Positions 8,008 to 16,109 of a stretch of 64,000 nt of DNA are shown one piece after another. The stretch comes from JANNSO01 sp964485395 (lineage in GTDB: Bacteria; Spirochaetota; Spirochaetia; Treponematales; UBA12059), in contig CAZAJF010000002.1 of assembly GCA_964485395.1 (NCBI GenBank), positions 175,788-239,787 of the forward strand, in the 5' to 3' direction. The notes beneath the pieces are model-generated. The model was not told where the DNA came from and did not search any database. It saw only the letters and a list, made by a program, of their open reading frames with translations. Position numbers and translations under genes: made by a program. Position 1 is the first letter of the stretch; every line of letters starts with the position of its first letter.

Positions 8008-9864
8008 TTATTCCCCCAATATTTTCAGAGCTAAATCAACTCGACCGAACGGAGCGGACAACTGCACCCCCTGCACCTTTTCAATCATAGTCAGATACAT
8101 CTCGCGTGCAATGACGACACCCTCTTTTTGCGCATCCTGGGGTGTTGCAGCGGTTGCCATGCGGGCCATGATGGAATCCGGAATTTGTATGCCAGGCACC
8201 TCGTTATGCATAAAGCGGGCATTTTTAAGGCTCGTCAGGGGCCAAATTCCCATTATTAAAGGAACCTTAAGGTTATGCTTAGCCAGATACTCAAGAAAAT
8301 TATCCATCAAGCGCACGTCAAAAATCGGCTGGGTTATGGCCCACTCCGCACCGGCATCGAGTTTTTTCCTGAAACGATCCATTTCAAATTCAAAGTCGCG
8401 GGGTGCCGGATTGACCCCCACGCCGATAGACAAAGCCGTGGGCTCGCCAATCGGTTTTCCACCGATATCAATGCCGCCATTCAAGCGCTGCGCCATTCGG
8501 GTCAAGCCGATCGAGTCTACGTCGAACACCCCGGTAGCGTTAGGGTAATCGCCGAGCTTGGGAGGATCCCCGGTAATGAAGAGGATATTCCGCAGGCCGA
8601 TCGCGTGCGCGCCGAGCATATCGGACTGCATGCCTATCAAGTTGCGGTCGCGGCAGGTGTAATGAAGTATGGTCTCGATGCCGACCTGCTGTTCCACCAG
8701 AATCGCGGTGACGACGGTGCTCATCTTGGAACTGGCGCGCGGACCGTCGGGAATATTGATGGCGTCGATGCCGGCGTTTTTTAAAAGGCGTGCGTTGTCC
8801 AACAGCTTGGCGGCGGTTATTCCCGAAGGCGGGACCAATTCCACGGCAACTACTTTGGTACCGTTTGCGATTTTTTTAGTCCAGCTTGATTTTTCCTCAA
8901 ACGGAATACGGGGGCATTCCACGGCGGAAACCGCAGTTTGGATACTGGTAACATTGGCCTCGGAACCGGCAGAAACCTGACTCATGGCCTTATGCTGCCG
9001 CATGATTTGCGCCATTACCTTGATGTGCGAAGGGCCGGTACCGCAGCAACCGCCGACGAACTGAGCGCCTTCCTGCAGGAAATACTTGGTGTGCTCGCCG
9101 AAATACTCCGGCGTGGCCATATAGAGCAGTCTACCGTCCACGACTTTAGGCAAGCCCGCGCTCGGCTCAACGATAAGCGGTAAATTGGTCAATTTTTTAA
9201 GTCTGCTTAAAGCGGATAGCATAAGCTGAGGACCAAGCGAACAGTTCAGGCCGATGACATCGGTTCCCCATTCCACGATCTTGGCCACGGCCGTCTCAAA
9301 ACCGGGTTCCGAATCCAATTCTCCCGATAGATTCAAGCTCAGGCAGGTGCAAATCGGGATCGCGGAATTTATAGCTTTGGCGGCCTTGATCGCCTGCTCA
9401 AGCGAATGGATTTCGCTGAAAGTTTCAAAAATCAGGACATCTACGCCGCCTTCGATCAATCCGCCGATCTGTTCGAAGTACGCGTCAAAAGCGTCCTGGG
9501 CCATGGAAGCTCCCCAGGGCACCATTCGGGCGCCAAGGGGACCAACTGCGCCTGCCACGTATAATTCATCGCCGGCAGCCTCTCGTGCTATGCGCGCGGC
9601 CTCCAGATTAATGGCATGCACCTGGTCCTGAAGGTTGTGCTCTTTGAGTTTATAGCGGTTTGCGCCCCAGCTGTTCGTCGTAAGCACATTTGCGCCGGCC
9701 TTCCGGTATTCGCCGTACAGCTCAAGGAGGAGGCTGCGGTTCGTGAGGTTGGCTTCCTCGAAACAACGATTTATAAATACGCCGCGGTTATAAAGCTCGG
9801 TGCCGATCGCCCCGTCAAACAGGAGAGGAATGCGGCCCGCTATTATTTCTTTGAAACTTATCAC
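8008..9864 (-). CDS. Bifunctional homocysteine S-methyltransferase / 5,10-methylenetetrahydrofolate reductase (YitJ type)
   Basis: About 618 residues from the GTG at 9864, which has AGGA six bases upstream; a GTG at 9885 is less well supported. Residues 1-300 form a betaine/homocysteine methyltransferase (Pfam S-methyl_trans) barrel. The zinc cysteines lie in GLNCS (about 208) and GGCCGTGP (about 273-280). Residues 320-618 form a methylene-THF reductase barrel (VAVELVPPSG, FITGDPPKLGDYP, WAITQPIFD). The fusion reduces methylene-THF and methylates homocysteine, as in Bacillus YitJ. No SAM riboswitch or T-box is visible in the 170-bp leader. Which methyl donor is used cannot be read from the sequence. 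Confidence 0.92.
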   Translation of the reverse strand: MISFKEIIAGRIPLLFDGAIGTELYNRGVFINRCFEEANLTNRSLLLELYGEYRKAGANVLTTNSWGANRYKLKEHNLQDQVHAINLEAARIAREAAGDELYVAGAVGPLGARMVPWGASMAQDAFDAYFEQIGGLIEGGVDVLIFETFSEIHSLEQAIKAAKAINSAIPICTCLSLNLSGELDSEPGFETAVAKIVEWGTDVIGLNCSLGPQLMLSALSRLKKLTNLPLIVEPSAGLPKVVDGRLLYMATPEYFGEHTKYFLQEGAQFVGGCCGTGPSHIKVMAQIMRQHKAMSQVSAGSEANVTSIQTAVSAVECPRIPFEEKSSWTKKIANGTKVVAVELVPPSGITAAKLLDNARLLKNAGIDAINIPDGPRASSKMSTVVTAILVEQQVGIETILHYTCRDRNLIGMQSDMLGAHAIGLRNILFITGDPPKLGDYPNATGVFDVDSIGLTRMAQRLNGGIDIGGKPIGEPTALSIGVGVNPAPRDFEFEMDRFRKKLDAGAEWAITQPIFDVRLMDNFLEYLAKHNLKVPLIMGIWPLTSLKNARFMHNEVPGIQIPDSIMARMATAATPQDAQKEGVVIAREMYLTMIEKVQGVQLSAPFGRVDLALKILGE

Positions 9865-10032
9865 TATGTATCCTGCCGCTTTCACTGTAAAAATATTCTT
9901 AGGTAACCAAGACGAAACCTGAATTCGTTTTCCAGTTAATCAAGGAATATGGAAGAAAAGAATAGCATGCGCGGAAAGGATTTTCAATGCGAGCTTTTCC
10001 GCAATCAGGGAATCGTTTACGGATTCCAAATG

Positions 10033-10060
10033 AAAAAGGATACCTTCCGGTATCCTTTTT
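10033..10060. terminator. Bidirectional intrinsic terminator downstream of jag
   Basis: An exact inverted repeat, AAAAAGGATACC - TTCC - GGTATCCTTTTT, starts one base after the jag stop codon. It carries a T-run on either strand. It ends the rpmH-jag operon and insulates the methyltransferase gene. Confidence 0.9.
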
Positions 10061-10061
10061 C

Positions 10062-10739
10062 TTATTTCCTGCCCCGGAACATTACCCGGACTTGCTTGTA
10101 CAGGCCTTCGCCTTCGCTCTTGGTTTCGATATCCACGATATCGTTGAGCGTGGTGTGCACGATTCGGCGCTCAAAAGGATTCATGGCCTCGAGCAGCACG
10201 GAACTGCGTGTCTGACGAACTTTTTCCGCAATCTCGTATGCCATTTTTACGATGGATTCTTCTCGGCGGATGCGGTAATTCTCGGAATCCAGGATGATGC
10301 GCATGTCTACGTGACCAATCTGGCTGGAATAGACATTGACTATCAACTGCAAAGCATCCAGGTTCTTGCCTTTTTTCCCGATTAAAATAGCGGCACTGTC
10401 GCTCTCGAGGCGAATACCCAGTTTCTGTTCCTCGCGGAATAAAACCGTTGCCTTGCACGAATAGCCCATATGCTCCACAAGGCCGCGGGTAAACTCGAGG
10501 ATTTTTTCCTCGAAATCGCTGGAAGGCTCGTTGCGCGCGGCAGCTCGTTTGGACGCGCGCGGTTTTTCCACCTGTTTTTCGCGGGTATATACCTTAATGC
10601 GCGTTTTTCCTTTTTTAAGAAAACCGCCACGCTGAGACTCGATAATCTCGACGTCAAACTCATCTCGGGCAATTCCCAACTGGGCTGCCGCCAATTCGAT
10701 GGCTTCCTCTTCGGTTCTACCTTCAAATTCATATTCCAT
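10062..10739 (-). CDS. khpB: KhpB/Jag RNA-binding protein (Jag_N, KH, R3H)
   Basis: 225 residues from the ATG at 10739, six bases after AGGAG. The order is Jag_N (residues 1-50, EFEGRTEEEAIELAAAQLG), a basic linker (about 50-80), a KH domain with the GxxG-type loop IGKKGKNLDALQ (about 130-142), and R3H (about 160-225, RRIVHTTLNDI). Jag/KhpB binds RNA in the cytoplasm and is a regular neighbour of yidC; its partner KhpA is not in this window. It is the last gene of the rpmH-rnpA-yidD-yidC cluster, followed at once by a terminator. Confidence 0.93.
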   Translation of the reverse strand: MEYEFEGRTEEEAIELAAAQLGIARDEFDVEIIESQRGGFLKKGKTRIKVYTREKQVEKPRASKRAAARNEPSSDFEEKILEFTRGLVEHMGYSCKATVLFREEQKLGIRLESDSAAILIGKKGKNLDALQLIVNVYSSQIGHVDMRIILDSENYRIRREESIVKMAYEIAEKVRQTRSSVLLEAMNPFERRIVHTTLNDIVDIETKSEGEGLYKQVRVMFRGRK

Positions 10740-10774
10740 ATATATCTCCTGAACTCGGTTTGACACTTTTTATG

Positions 10775-10808
10775 GAGAGAATCCAAAACGCAGGTCTTGG
10801 ATTCTCTC
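10775..10808. other. 12-bp perfect stem-loop between yidC and jag
   Basis: GAGAGAATCCAA and TTGGATTCTCTC are separated by ten bases, forming a strong hairpin in the yidC-jag transcript. Reading towards jag it is followed by A residues rather than a T-run, so it is more likely an mRNA processing or stability element than a terminator. Confidence 0.6.
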
Positions 10809-10818
10809 GATTCGATCG

Positions 10819-12678
10819 TTACTTCCGGCCTTTTTTTATGCTCTTCGGGTTTTTTCCCGCGATTATTTTTTGGTGGCTCGCGCTTTCCGCGATCACCTCG
10901 GCTCGATGCTTATGGATAACCCGGTTGATTATGACCTGCTGCACCGTGGTAAGCACGTTGGAGGCGATCCAGTACACGAGCAGTCCGGACGGCATGTCAT
11001 ACAGCACGAAGAAGAAAACGATAGGCATACCGTACATCATTATTTTCATCTGCGTCTGGCTTTGGCCGCCGGCGCTGGGCTGTTGCATGAATTTTCCATA
11101 CAGCAACTGGCTGGCGAGATACACGATGGGCAGGATTCGGATGGCGCTGACTTGCCAGATAACCAGGTTGACGGTGTTAAAATCGAATACCGATTCGGGC
11201 AGCGACAGATCGTTGATCCAGCCGGTAATAAAGGACGCGCCGCGCAGATCGAAATGATTATTGAACAAGGCGTACATCGCGATAAAAATTGGGAACTGAA
11301 GCAGGACGGGCAGACAACCGGAAAGCGGATTATAGCCTTCGCGCTTGTAAAATTCCGCCATCTCCTGATTGAGTTTTTGCGGATTGCCTTTGTACTTATC
11401 CTGCAATTCCTTCATCTTGGGCTGCAGTTCCTGCATGCGGGCCTGCGCCTTGCTGCCCTTGAAGGTAAGCGGGAACATGACGGCACGAACTAAAATGGTA
11501 AGCAGGATTATAGCGATACCGTAGTTGTGTACCATGTTATTAAAGAAATTCATGCCCCACTTGAGCAGGGTTTCAAGCCAGCCAAGAATCGGAGTACCTT
11601 CTATTATCGATTCAAGACTGTCACCGGAACGATTGAAACTATTCTTTCCTGGATTTTCATATTTTGCGAGTTCTTTGTTGCTTTTTGGCCCCGCATAAAT
11701 ATAAAAAACGTCGATTTCGCCGCTTGCCTTCAGAGCCGGCCTGGAAAACGACATGGACGCCTTTCCGGGTTTACCGTCTACAATGGTATTCGTATACGTG
11801 GCCGAATAGAGAGTCTCGTCGGGAATCGCGACGAGCGCGAAGTATTTTCCGGCAATGGCTGCCCAGGAAATACGGGTATCCGAGGTAATCGTTCCGTTTT
11901 TGGTTTTAGCTTCCTTGCGTTTGCCGTTCTCGAAGGTAAGCATCTTTCGCGTATCAGAATTTTTAGGAAGGTTGCTGTAATCAGGTCCAATCTGCGGCCC
12001 CATGAAAAGCGTATAGGCAAAACTGCCGTCTCCCATGACGGGCGCAGCAGTTACCGAATTTTCGATGATTACGGAAAGCTTGAACATATAGTCGCCGTCT
12101 TTGAACTCATAACGCTTCTTGAGGGTAAACGGAACGATCTCCCCGTTTGCCCCGCGCCCCGGGAACACTCTTGAAAATTCGATAGTGTTCGGTTCCGGCC
12201 TGCTCACGTTCATGAGCTCCGTAATCGCCGGAGCGGAAGTTCCTCCGAAGGCAAGCGACATGGTACCGGGATGCTCACTGTTCGTAATGAACATCTCGAC
12301 AACGCCGTCTTTATCGTTTTTATCTATATGCTTCCTGAGCTTGAGCGATACCAATTCACCGCCGCGATTGGTAAATCTGGCGGTAAACAGATCGGTTGCC
12401 AACGTGTACTCCGCAACGCGTTCGGGGGCATTAGCCGCGAAAGCCTGCAGCGTGCTGACTTCCTCCGGCGATACCGCGGAAAGAGCGGGAGCAGAGACAG
12501 GCGTAGCGCTTGTCTGGGAGACAGCTGCCGGCGACTCGATGGGGAGTGGTTTTGCAGGGAAGAAAACATACTGCAAAGTCATGAAGACGGTAACGACGAC
12601 TCCGATTAAAACGAAGGCAAGTATCGTTTTCTTGTCAAAAGTCTTGTTGTGCTCTGTGGGGTCAAAATTGTTGCTCAT
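10819..12678 (-). CDS. yidC: Membrane protein insertase YidC (Gram-negative type)
   Basis: 619 residues. The N-terminal membrane anchor (about 15-37) is followed by a large periplasmic beta-domain (about 75-350) and a five-helix insertase core (about 380-600), including ILLTILVRAVMFPLTF and the late segment with MPSGLLVYW. The basic C-tail (KNPKSIKKGRK) is typical. It inserts proteins into the inner membrane alone or with SecYEG. The large periplasmic domain indicates a diderm cell. The start overlaps the yidD stop (ATGA). Confidence 0.97.
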   Translation of the reverse strand: MSNNFDPTEHNKTFDKKTILAFVLIGVVVTVFMTLQYVFFPAKPLPIESPAAVSQTSATPVSAPALSAVSPEEVSTLQAFAANAPERVAEYTLATDLFTARFTNRGGELVSLKLRKHIDKNDKDGVVEMFITNSEHPGTMSLAFGGTSAPAITELMNVSRPEPNTIEFSRVFPGRGANGEIVPFTLKKRYEFKDGDYMFKLSVIIENSVTAAPVMGDGSFAYTLFMGPQIGPDYSNLPKNSDTRKMLTFENGKRKEAKTKNGTITSDTRISWAAIAGKYFALVAIPDETLYSATYTNTIVDGKPGKASMSFSRPALKASGEIDVFYIYAGPKSNKELAKYENPGKNSFNRSGDSLESIIEGTPILGWLETLLKWGMNFFNNMVHNYGIAIILLTILVRAVMFPLTFKGSKAQARMQELQPKMKELQDKYKGNPQKLNQEMAEFYKREGYNPLSGCLPVLLQFPIFIAMYALFNNHFDLRGASFITGWINDLSLPESVFDFNTVNLVIWQVSAIRILPIVYLASQLLYGKFMQQPSAGGQSQTQMKIMMYGMPIVFFFVLYDMPSGLLVYWIASNVLTTVQQVIINRVIHKHRAEVIAESASHQKIIAGKNPKSIKKGRK

Positions 12679-12896
12679 GGTAAGGGGTCATAGCCTCCCG
12701 GATGATATGGATTGCATTTCAGCACCCTTTTTACGGCAAGGATGGTGCCGCGCACAGGACCATAGCGATCCAATGCCTGTAGTGCGTATTTGGAACATGT
12801 CGGGTAAAAACGGCAAACGGGCGGGAACAGCGGAGAAATAAGGAGTCGGTACACAAGGATGGGGAATTTCAGCAGTGCAACGAATATTTTTTTCAT
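12675..12896 (-). CDS. yidD: Membrane protein insertion efficiency factor YidD
   Basis: 73 residues, the usual length. The family pattern is YRLLISPLFPPVCRFYPTCS followed by YALQALDRYGPVRG, with the conserved cysteines and C-terminal CNPYHPGGYDP. It is an amphipathic protein associated with the inner membrane that helps YidC. It sits between rnpA (4-base gap) and yidC (ATGA overlap). Confidence 0.96.
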   Translation of the reverse strand: MKKIFVALLKFPILVYRLLISPLFPPVCRFYPTCSKYALQALDRYGPVRGTILAVKRVLKCNPYHPGGYDPLP

Positions 12897-12900
12897 CGGA

Positions 12901-13266
12901 CTAGCGTATCAAACCGGATCTTTTTACGAGTGCTTCCATCTGAGGTTTTCTTGCCTGCATCGAATCGTCACCGGGATAAATCACGACGATAACATCGTGA
13001 CCCGGCGATAAATCCGACTTGAGCAGACGCCAGCATTCGGAAACGACGCGTCTTGCGCGGTTTCGGATTACAGCATTGCCATACTTGCGTATCGTAATGA
13101 AAACGGCGCGGTTTTCCGCGCCGTCTGTCGGCAAGACATGGAGACGCATACCGGGCATGGACCAGCGTTTACCGGCCTCAAAAACCTTGGTAATTTCGTG
13201 CCGCGCACGGATACGCTCGCGTTTCCTGAAAAACTGCCGGGCGTCATGCCGTTCGTCGTTCAGCAC
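12901..13266 (-). CDS. rnpA: Ribonuclease P protein component
   Basis: 121 residues from a GTG start at 13266, five bases after the rpmH stop. Conserved features are FRKRERIRARHEITKVFE at the N-terminus, the substrate-binding FITIRKYGNAVIRNRARRVVSE (an RNR motif variant, about residues 56-77) and the late DVIVVIYPG. It binds the RNase P RNA for tRNA 5' maturation; that RNA gene is not in this window. The GTG start and tight spacing suggest translation coupled to rpmH. Confidence 0.95.
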   Translation of the reverse strand: MLNDERHDARQFFRKRERIRARHEITKVFEAGKRWSMPGMRLHVLPTDGAENRAVFITIRKYGNAVIRNRARRVVSECWRLLKSDLSPGHDVIVVIYPGDDSMQARKPQMEALVKRSGLIR

Positions 13267-13271
13267 GGGAA

Positions 13272-13427
13272 TTAGTACTTCTTCTGTTCGTCTGAAGTGC
13301 TCAGCTTGATTCGCCCCTTGGCTCGGCGGCGTTTCAGGATGGCTCTTCCGCCACGGGTGGCCATGCGCGCGCGAAAACCGAATTTGCGTACGCGGCGGGT
13401 TCTACTGGGCTGGTATGTTCTCTTCAT
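13272..13427 (-). CDS. rpmH: 50S ribosomal protein L34
   Basis: 51 residues starting MKRTYQPSRTRRVRKFGF, the near-invariant L34 sequence. The start at 13427 has GAGGAG 10-12 bases upstream. The C-terminus (STSDEQKKY) is a few residues longer than the usual 44-47. It is the first gene of the operon reading through rnpA, yidD, yidC and jag. dnaA, often adjacent upstream, is not here. Confidence 0.98.
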   Translation of the reverse strand: MKRTYQPSRTRRVRKFGFRARMATRGGRAILKRRRAKGRIKLSTSDEQKKY

Positions 13428-13498
13428 GATGACATTCTCCTCAATATGTAGACCGGGTATCACAACACCCGATAGTATGCATAAGTAATAGGCGAGGG

Positions 13499-13527
13499 AG
13501 TATAAAATTTATTAGACAATTAGTCAA
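13499..13527 (-). promoter_or_regulatory. Sigma-70 promoter of the rpmH-rnpA-yidD-yidC-jag operon
   Basis: On the minus strand TTGACT (13527-13522), a 17-base spacer and TATACT (13504-13499) match the consensus closely. This leaves a leader of about 65 bases before L34. Confidence 0.8.
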
Positions 13528-13580
13528 CGACCGACCGTACAGGGCAACCCTATGAAATCGCAGGCACGTGAAAATATTAG

Positions 13581-13608
13581 TTGACATACTGGATGTATTT
13601 ACTATACT
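13581..13608 (+). promoter_or_regulatory. Sigma-70 promoter of the response-regulator operon
   Basis: A consensus TTGACA (13581-13586), 16 bases, then TATACT (13603-13608). The gene start at 13658 is about 42 bases downstream of the expected +1. It is arranged back to back with the rpmH promoter. Confidence 0.8.
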
Positions 13609-13657
13609 TGCTCATAGTATTATTTACTAAATGTGCTGATCCGGCAAGGGAGCTGAT

Positions 13658-14281
13658 ATGGCGAAAGTTTCAAATAAAGTACGTATTTTTTCTGCGCTCG
13701 AAGTGGCCAACCTATGCGGGGTCGTCAATCAAACAGCCATCAACTGGATTCGCAATGGATATCTTAAAGCTTTTACCACCCCGGGCGGGCAGTATCGCGT
13801 ATATTCCGAGGATTTAACCTTATTCCTTGAAACCAGGGGCATGCGAACGCCGAAAGAGCTCACTGAAGGCATACAAACCAGCACTGACTGGAATGTTTTA
13901 CTGATAATCGACGATGACACCGTAGTTAACAACCTGATACGACGCTATTTTGAAAAAAAGCATCCAAAAATGATTATTATCCAAGCCTTCGACGGTTTCG
14001 AAGCCGGATCATTGATTACCGAGAAACATCCCGGCTATGTACTGCTCGACATCGATCTGCCCGGTATCGATGGGCATAAACTCTGCAGAACCATAAAAAA
14101 CGACCCCAATTTCGGCAAGCCGTTCGTTATCGCAATAACAGGTCTCGACAACATCGAGGTACAGAATAAAATTATTTCCGAAGGCGCGGACGCTTTTTTC
14201 GGAAAACCCCTGGATATGAAGAAACTCAGCACAACCATCTCCGAGATGCGCATGACAATCGAGGGTGATCATGGAGACTAA
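13658..14281 (+). CDS. Response regulator with N-terminal excisionase-like helix-turn-helix
   Basis: 207 residues; GGGAG lies five bases before the ATG. Residues 8-57 resemble the MerR/excisionase (HTH_17) DNA-binding fold (ALEVANLCGVVNQTAINWIRNG, then TTPGGQYRVYSEDL). Residues 78-200 form a CheY-like receiver: acidic pair IIDDD, phospho-acceptor aspartate in LLDIDLPG (about 129), threonine in AITG and lysine in FFGKPLD. DNA-binding domains normally follow the receiver, so this order is unusual. No kinase is adjacent. The end overlaps the next receiver gene by 11 bases. Confidence 0.85.
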   Translation: MAKVSNKVRIFSALEVANLCGVVNQTAINWIRNGYLKAFTTPGGQYRVYSEDLTLFLETRGMRTPKELTEGIQTSTDWNVLLIIDDDTVVNNLIRRYFEKKHPKMIIIQAFDGFEAGSLITEKHPGYVLLDIDLPGIDGHKLCRTIKNDPNFGKPFVIAITGLDNIEVQNKIISEGADAFFGKPLDMKKLSTTISEMRMTIEGDHGD

Positions 14282-14630
14282 CGAAAGTAAATTGATCCTG
14301 ATCGTCGAGGACGAAGATTCCATCCGGCTGACCCTGCGCGATTTTATGCGAAAAAAAGGCTACACGGTACTCGTCGCGTCGGACGGCGTCGGCGCAATTA
14401 AACAATTACTCGACTATTCCATCGATTTCATCGTTACGGATTACCGCATGGATATCCTCGGCGGTGATTACTGGATAAAATTCCTGAAGAAATATTGTCC
14501 CGACATGCAAGTCATCATAACTTCGGGCTTCCTGCGCCCGGATTTCATCATTCCCTATGAAGTCGTATACAAGCCATTCGATTACGTAGCGCTTGAAAAA
14601 CAAATCCACGATAAACTGTTTTCCCAATAA
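14271..14630 (+). CDS. Single-domain CheY-like response regulator
   Basis: 119 residues from the ATG at 14271, behind GAGG; a GTG six bases upstream is less likely. One receiver domain: acidic cluster IVEDED (about 11-16), phospho-aspartate in FIVTDYRMD (about 57), the T/S position in IITSGF and lysine in VYKPFD (about 103). There is no output domain, so it probably acts by protein contact or phosphotransfer. It overlaps the preceding regulator by 11 bases, and the pair is probably co-translated. Confidence 0.88.
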   Translation: METNESKLILIVEDEDSIRLTLRDFMRKKGYTVLVASDGVGAIKQLLDYSIDFIVTDYRMDILGGDYWIKFLKKYCPDMQVIITSGFLRPDFIIPYEVVYKPFDYVALEKQIHDKLFSQ

Positions 14631-14633
14631 TCA

Positions 14634-14939
14634 ATGCCTATGGATGACAATAAAAAGGTTGAAGAACCTAAAACCGCGATATTGGCTTTGGTGCGAGGCC
14701 GCGTGCAAGGCGTCGGCTTCCGCTATGAAGCCCGGATGACCGCGCGTTCGTTGGGTTTATGCGGCTGGGTAAGCAACCTGAGCGACGGCGGCGTGGAAAC
14801 CTGGGCGGAAGGTCCGGCCAGCGCCGTACGGCGTTATATGCAATGGCTGAAAAAAGGCCCTCCCGGCGCAAGGGTCGACAGCGTCGACTCGTCCGAAAGG
14901 GCTCCCTCTGGATCCTACACCACGTTCACCGTCGAGTAG
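14634..14939 (+). CDS. acyP: Acylphosphatase
   Basis: 101 residues, slightly longer than the usual 90-98 because of a charged N-terminal extension. The signature GRVQGVGFRY holds the phosphate-binding arginine (about residue 29), and the catalytic asparagine is in GWVSNLSDGGVE (about 47). It hydrolyses acyl phosphates such as carbamoyl or acetyl phosphate. The gene begins three bases after the receiver gene stop. Acetyl phosphate can charge receivers, so the linkage is suggestive, though a functional connection is inference. ATGs at 14634 and 14640 are both possible. Confidence 0.93.
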   Translation: MPMDDNKKVEEPKTAILALVRGRVQGVGFRYEARMTARSLGLCGWVSNLSDGGVETWAEGPASAVRRYMQWLKKGPPGARVDSVDSSERAPSGSYTTFTVE

Positions 14940-14960
14940 GGTCCACCAGAAATTATCAAA

Positions 14961-15833
14961 CTAAGCTACGTAAGTCTCGAGCACATCGGCGCGGCCGGGA
15001 ACCGACAGGCGCTTCAGGGCATTCTTCTCGATTTGGCGGATTCGCTCCTTGGTGAGGCTGAAACGATCCCCGATTTCCTTGAGGCTCATGGCCCTGCGAC
15101 CGTTCAAGCCGAAGCGGAACTGCACGACTTCGCTTTCCTTCGCGCTTAAAGTGGCCAGCACTTCGTTGATGTCGTCGCGCAAACCCTGCTCGATCACGTA
15201 CTCGTCAGGGGATTTATATTTGTCGTTCTCAAGGTAATCTCCGAGAACGCTGGAGTCGCGCTCGTCGAAAACGGGAGTTTCCAAAGAAACAAGCTCACGA
15301 GAAACATTGACGAGATCGGCGACATGGGATGCGTCCATATCCAGCATCCGGGCGATTTCGCGCATTTCGCTTTCTTCGTTGAGGCCGGCGCCCAAGTACT
15401 TGCGGGCTTTCTCTATTTGAACCAATTCATTGGCTCGATTGAGGGGAAGTCGTATCATGCGGCTTTTTTCGCATATCGCCTTGAGGATGGACTGCCTGAT
15501 CCACCACACCGCATAGCTGATAAAATGATAGCCTTTGTCTACATCGTAACGTTCAATGGCGTTGATAAGGCCGATATTTCCTTCGCTGATAAGGTCGGAC
15601 AACGGCATACCCTGGTTTTGATAGCGTTTTGCCACATTGACCACGAAGCGAAGATTTCCTTTTACCAGCATGTCCTTGGCTGATTTTTCACCGGTGGCGG
15701 CAAGACGGGCATATTTATCTTCATCTTCCCGGGAAAGCAGCGGAATGCGGTTAATTTCTTTGAGGTATATGGAAAGCAAGTTTGCATCGGCGGAAGTATT
15801 AGGCTTGGTATTGATTGTATATTTATTCTTCAT
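14961..15833 (-). CDS. Group 2 sigma-70 family sigma factor (RpoS/SigA-like)
   Basis: 290 residues from the ATG at 15833 behind AGGGGG. Region 1.1 is absent. Region 1.2 (LSIYLKEINRIPLLSREDE) is followed by region 2 (NLRFVVNVAKRYQNQGMPLSDLISEGNIGLINAIERYD, YAVWWIRQSIL), region 3 and a region 4 helix-turn-helix (SLKEIGDRFSLTKERIRQIEKNAL). The length and lack of region 1.1 fit an alternative RpoD-like factor such as RpoS rather than the housekeeping factor. Directly upstream lies a near-consensus sigma-54 promoter, so it may be the second step of a sigma cascade, as for Borrelia rpoS. Confidence 0.9.
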   Translation of the reverse strand: MKNKYTINTKPNTSADANLLSIYLKEINRIPLLSREDEDKYARLAATGEKSAKDMLVKGNLRFVVNVAKRYQNQGMPLSDLISEGNIGLINAIERYDVDKGYHFISYAVWWIRQSILKAICEKSRMIRLPLNRANELVQIEKARKYLGAGLNEESEMREIARMLDMDASHVADLVNVSRELVSLETPVFDERDSSVLGDYLENDKYKSPDEYVIEQGLRDDINEVLATLSAKESEVVQFRFGLNGRRAMSLKEIGDRFSLTKERIRQIEKNALKRLSVPGRADVLETYVA

Positions 15834-15855
15834 TGAATCCCCCTGCCATATATAT

Positions 15856-15872
15856 AGCAAGAATCATGCCAA
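15856..15872 (-). promoter_or_regulatory. Putative sigma-54 (RpoN) promoter upstream of the sigma factor gene
   Basis: On the minus strand the sequence is TTGGCATGATTCTTGCT. The RpoN consensus is YTGGCACGrNNNTTGCW, so only one consensus position differs (C to T). The GG and GC dinucleotides are exactly ten bases apart. The predicted start is near 15846, about 13 bases before the ATG, with the ribosome binding site just inside the transcript. No convincing sigma-70 pair overlaps it. Confidence 0.7.
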
Positions 15873-16109
15873 TTGAATATTTAATAAAACTCTAGACCTC
15901 CTTTTTAAAGAAAACAACTAATTACTTATGAAGTAACGGATTATTGATTAACATAATTTAGAGTTCCTGGAAAAGAACCAACAATAAATATAATTATTAC
16001 TATATTAGAATTTATATATGTATATATTTGATACGAAAAATACCAGCGAAATAATAAATTGTTTCATTTTGATACACTAGAACGATCGTTGGAAGAAAGC
16101 GGCTCTAAA

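Noticed and set aside
9865..10032. Possible SAM riboswitch before the homocysteine methyltransferase
   Set aside because: No conserved riboswitch core or additional terminator stem is visible in this leader.
10775..10808. Hairpin considered as a terminator of yidC
   Set aside because: No T-run follows on the transcribed strand; jag is normally co-transcribed.
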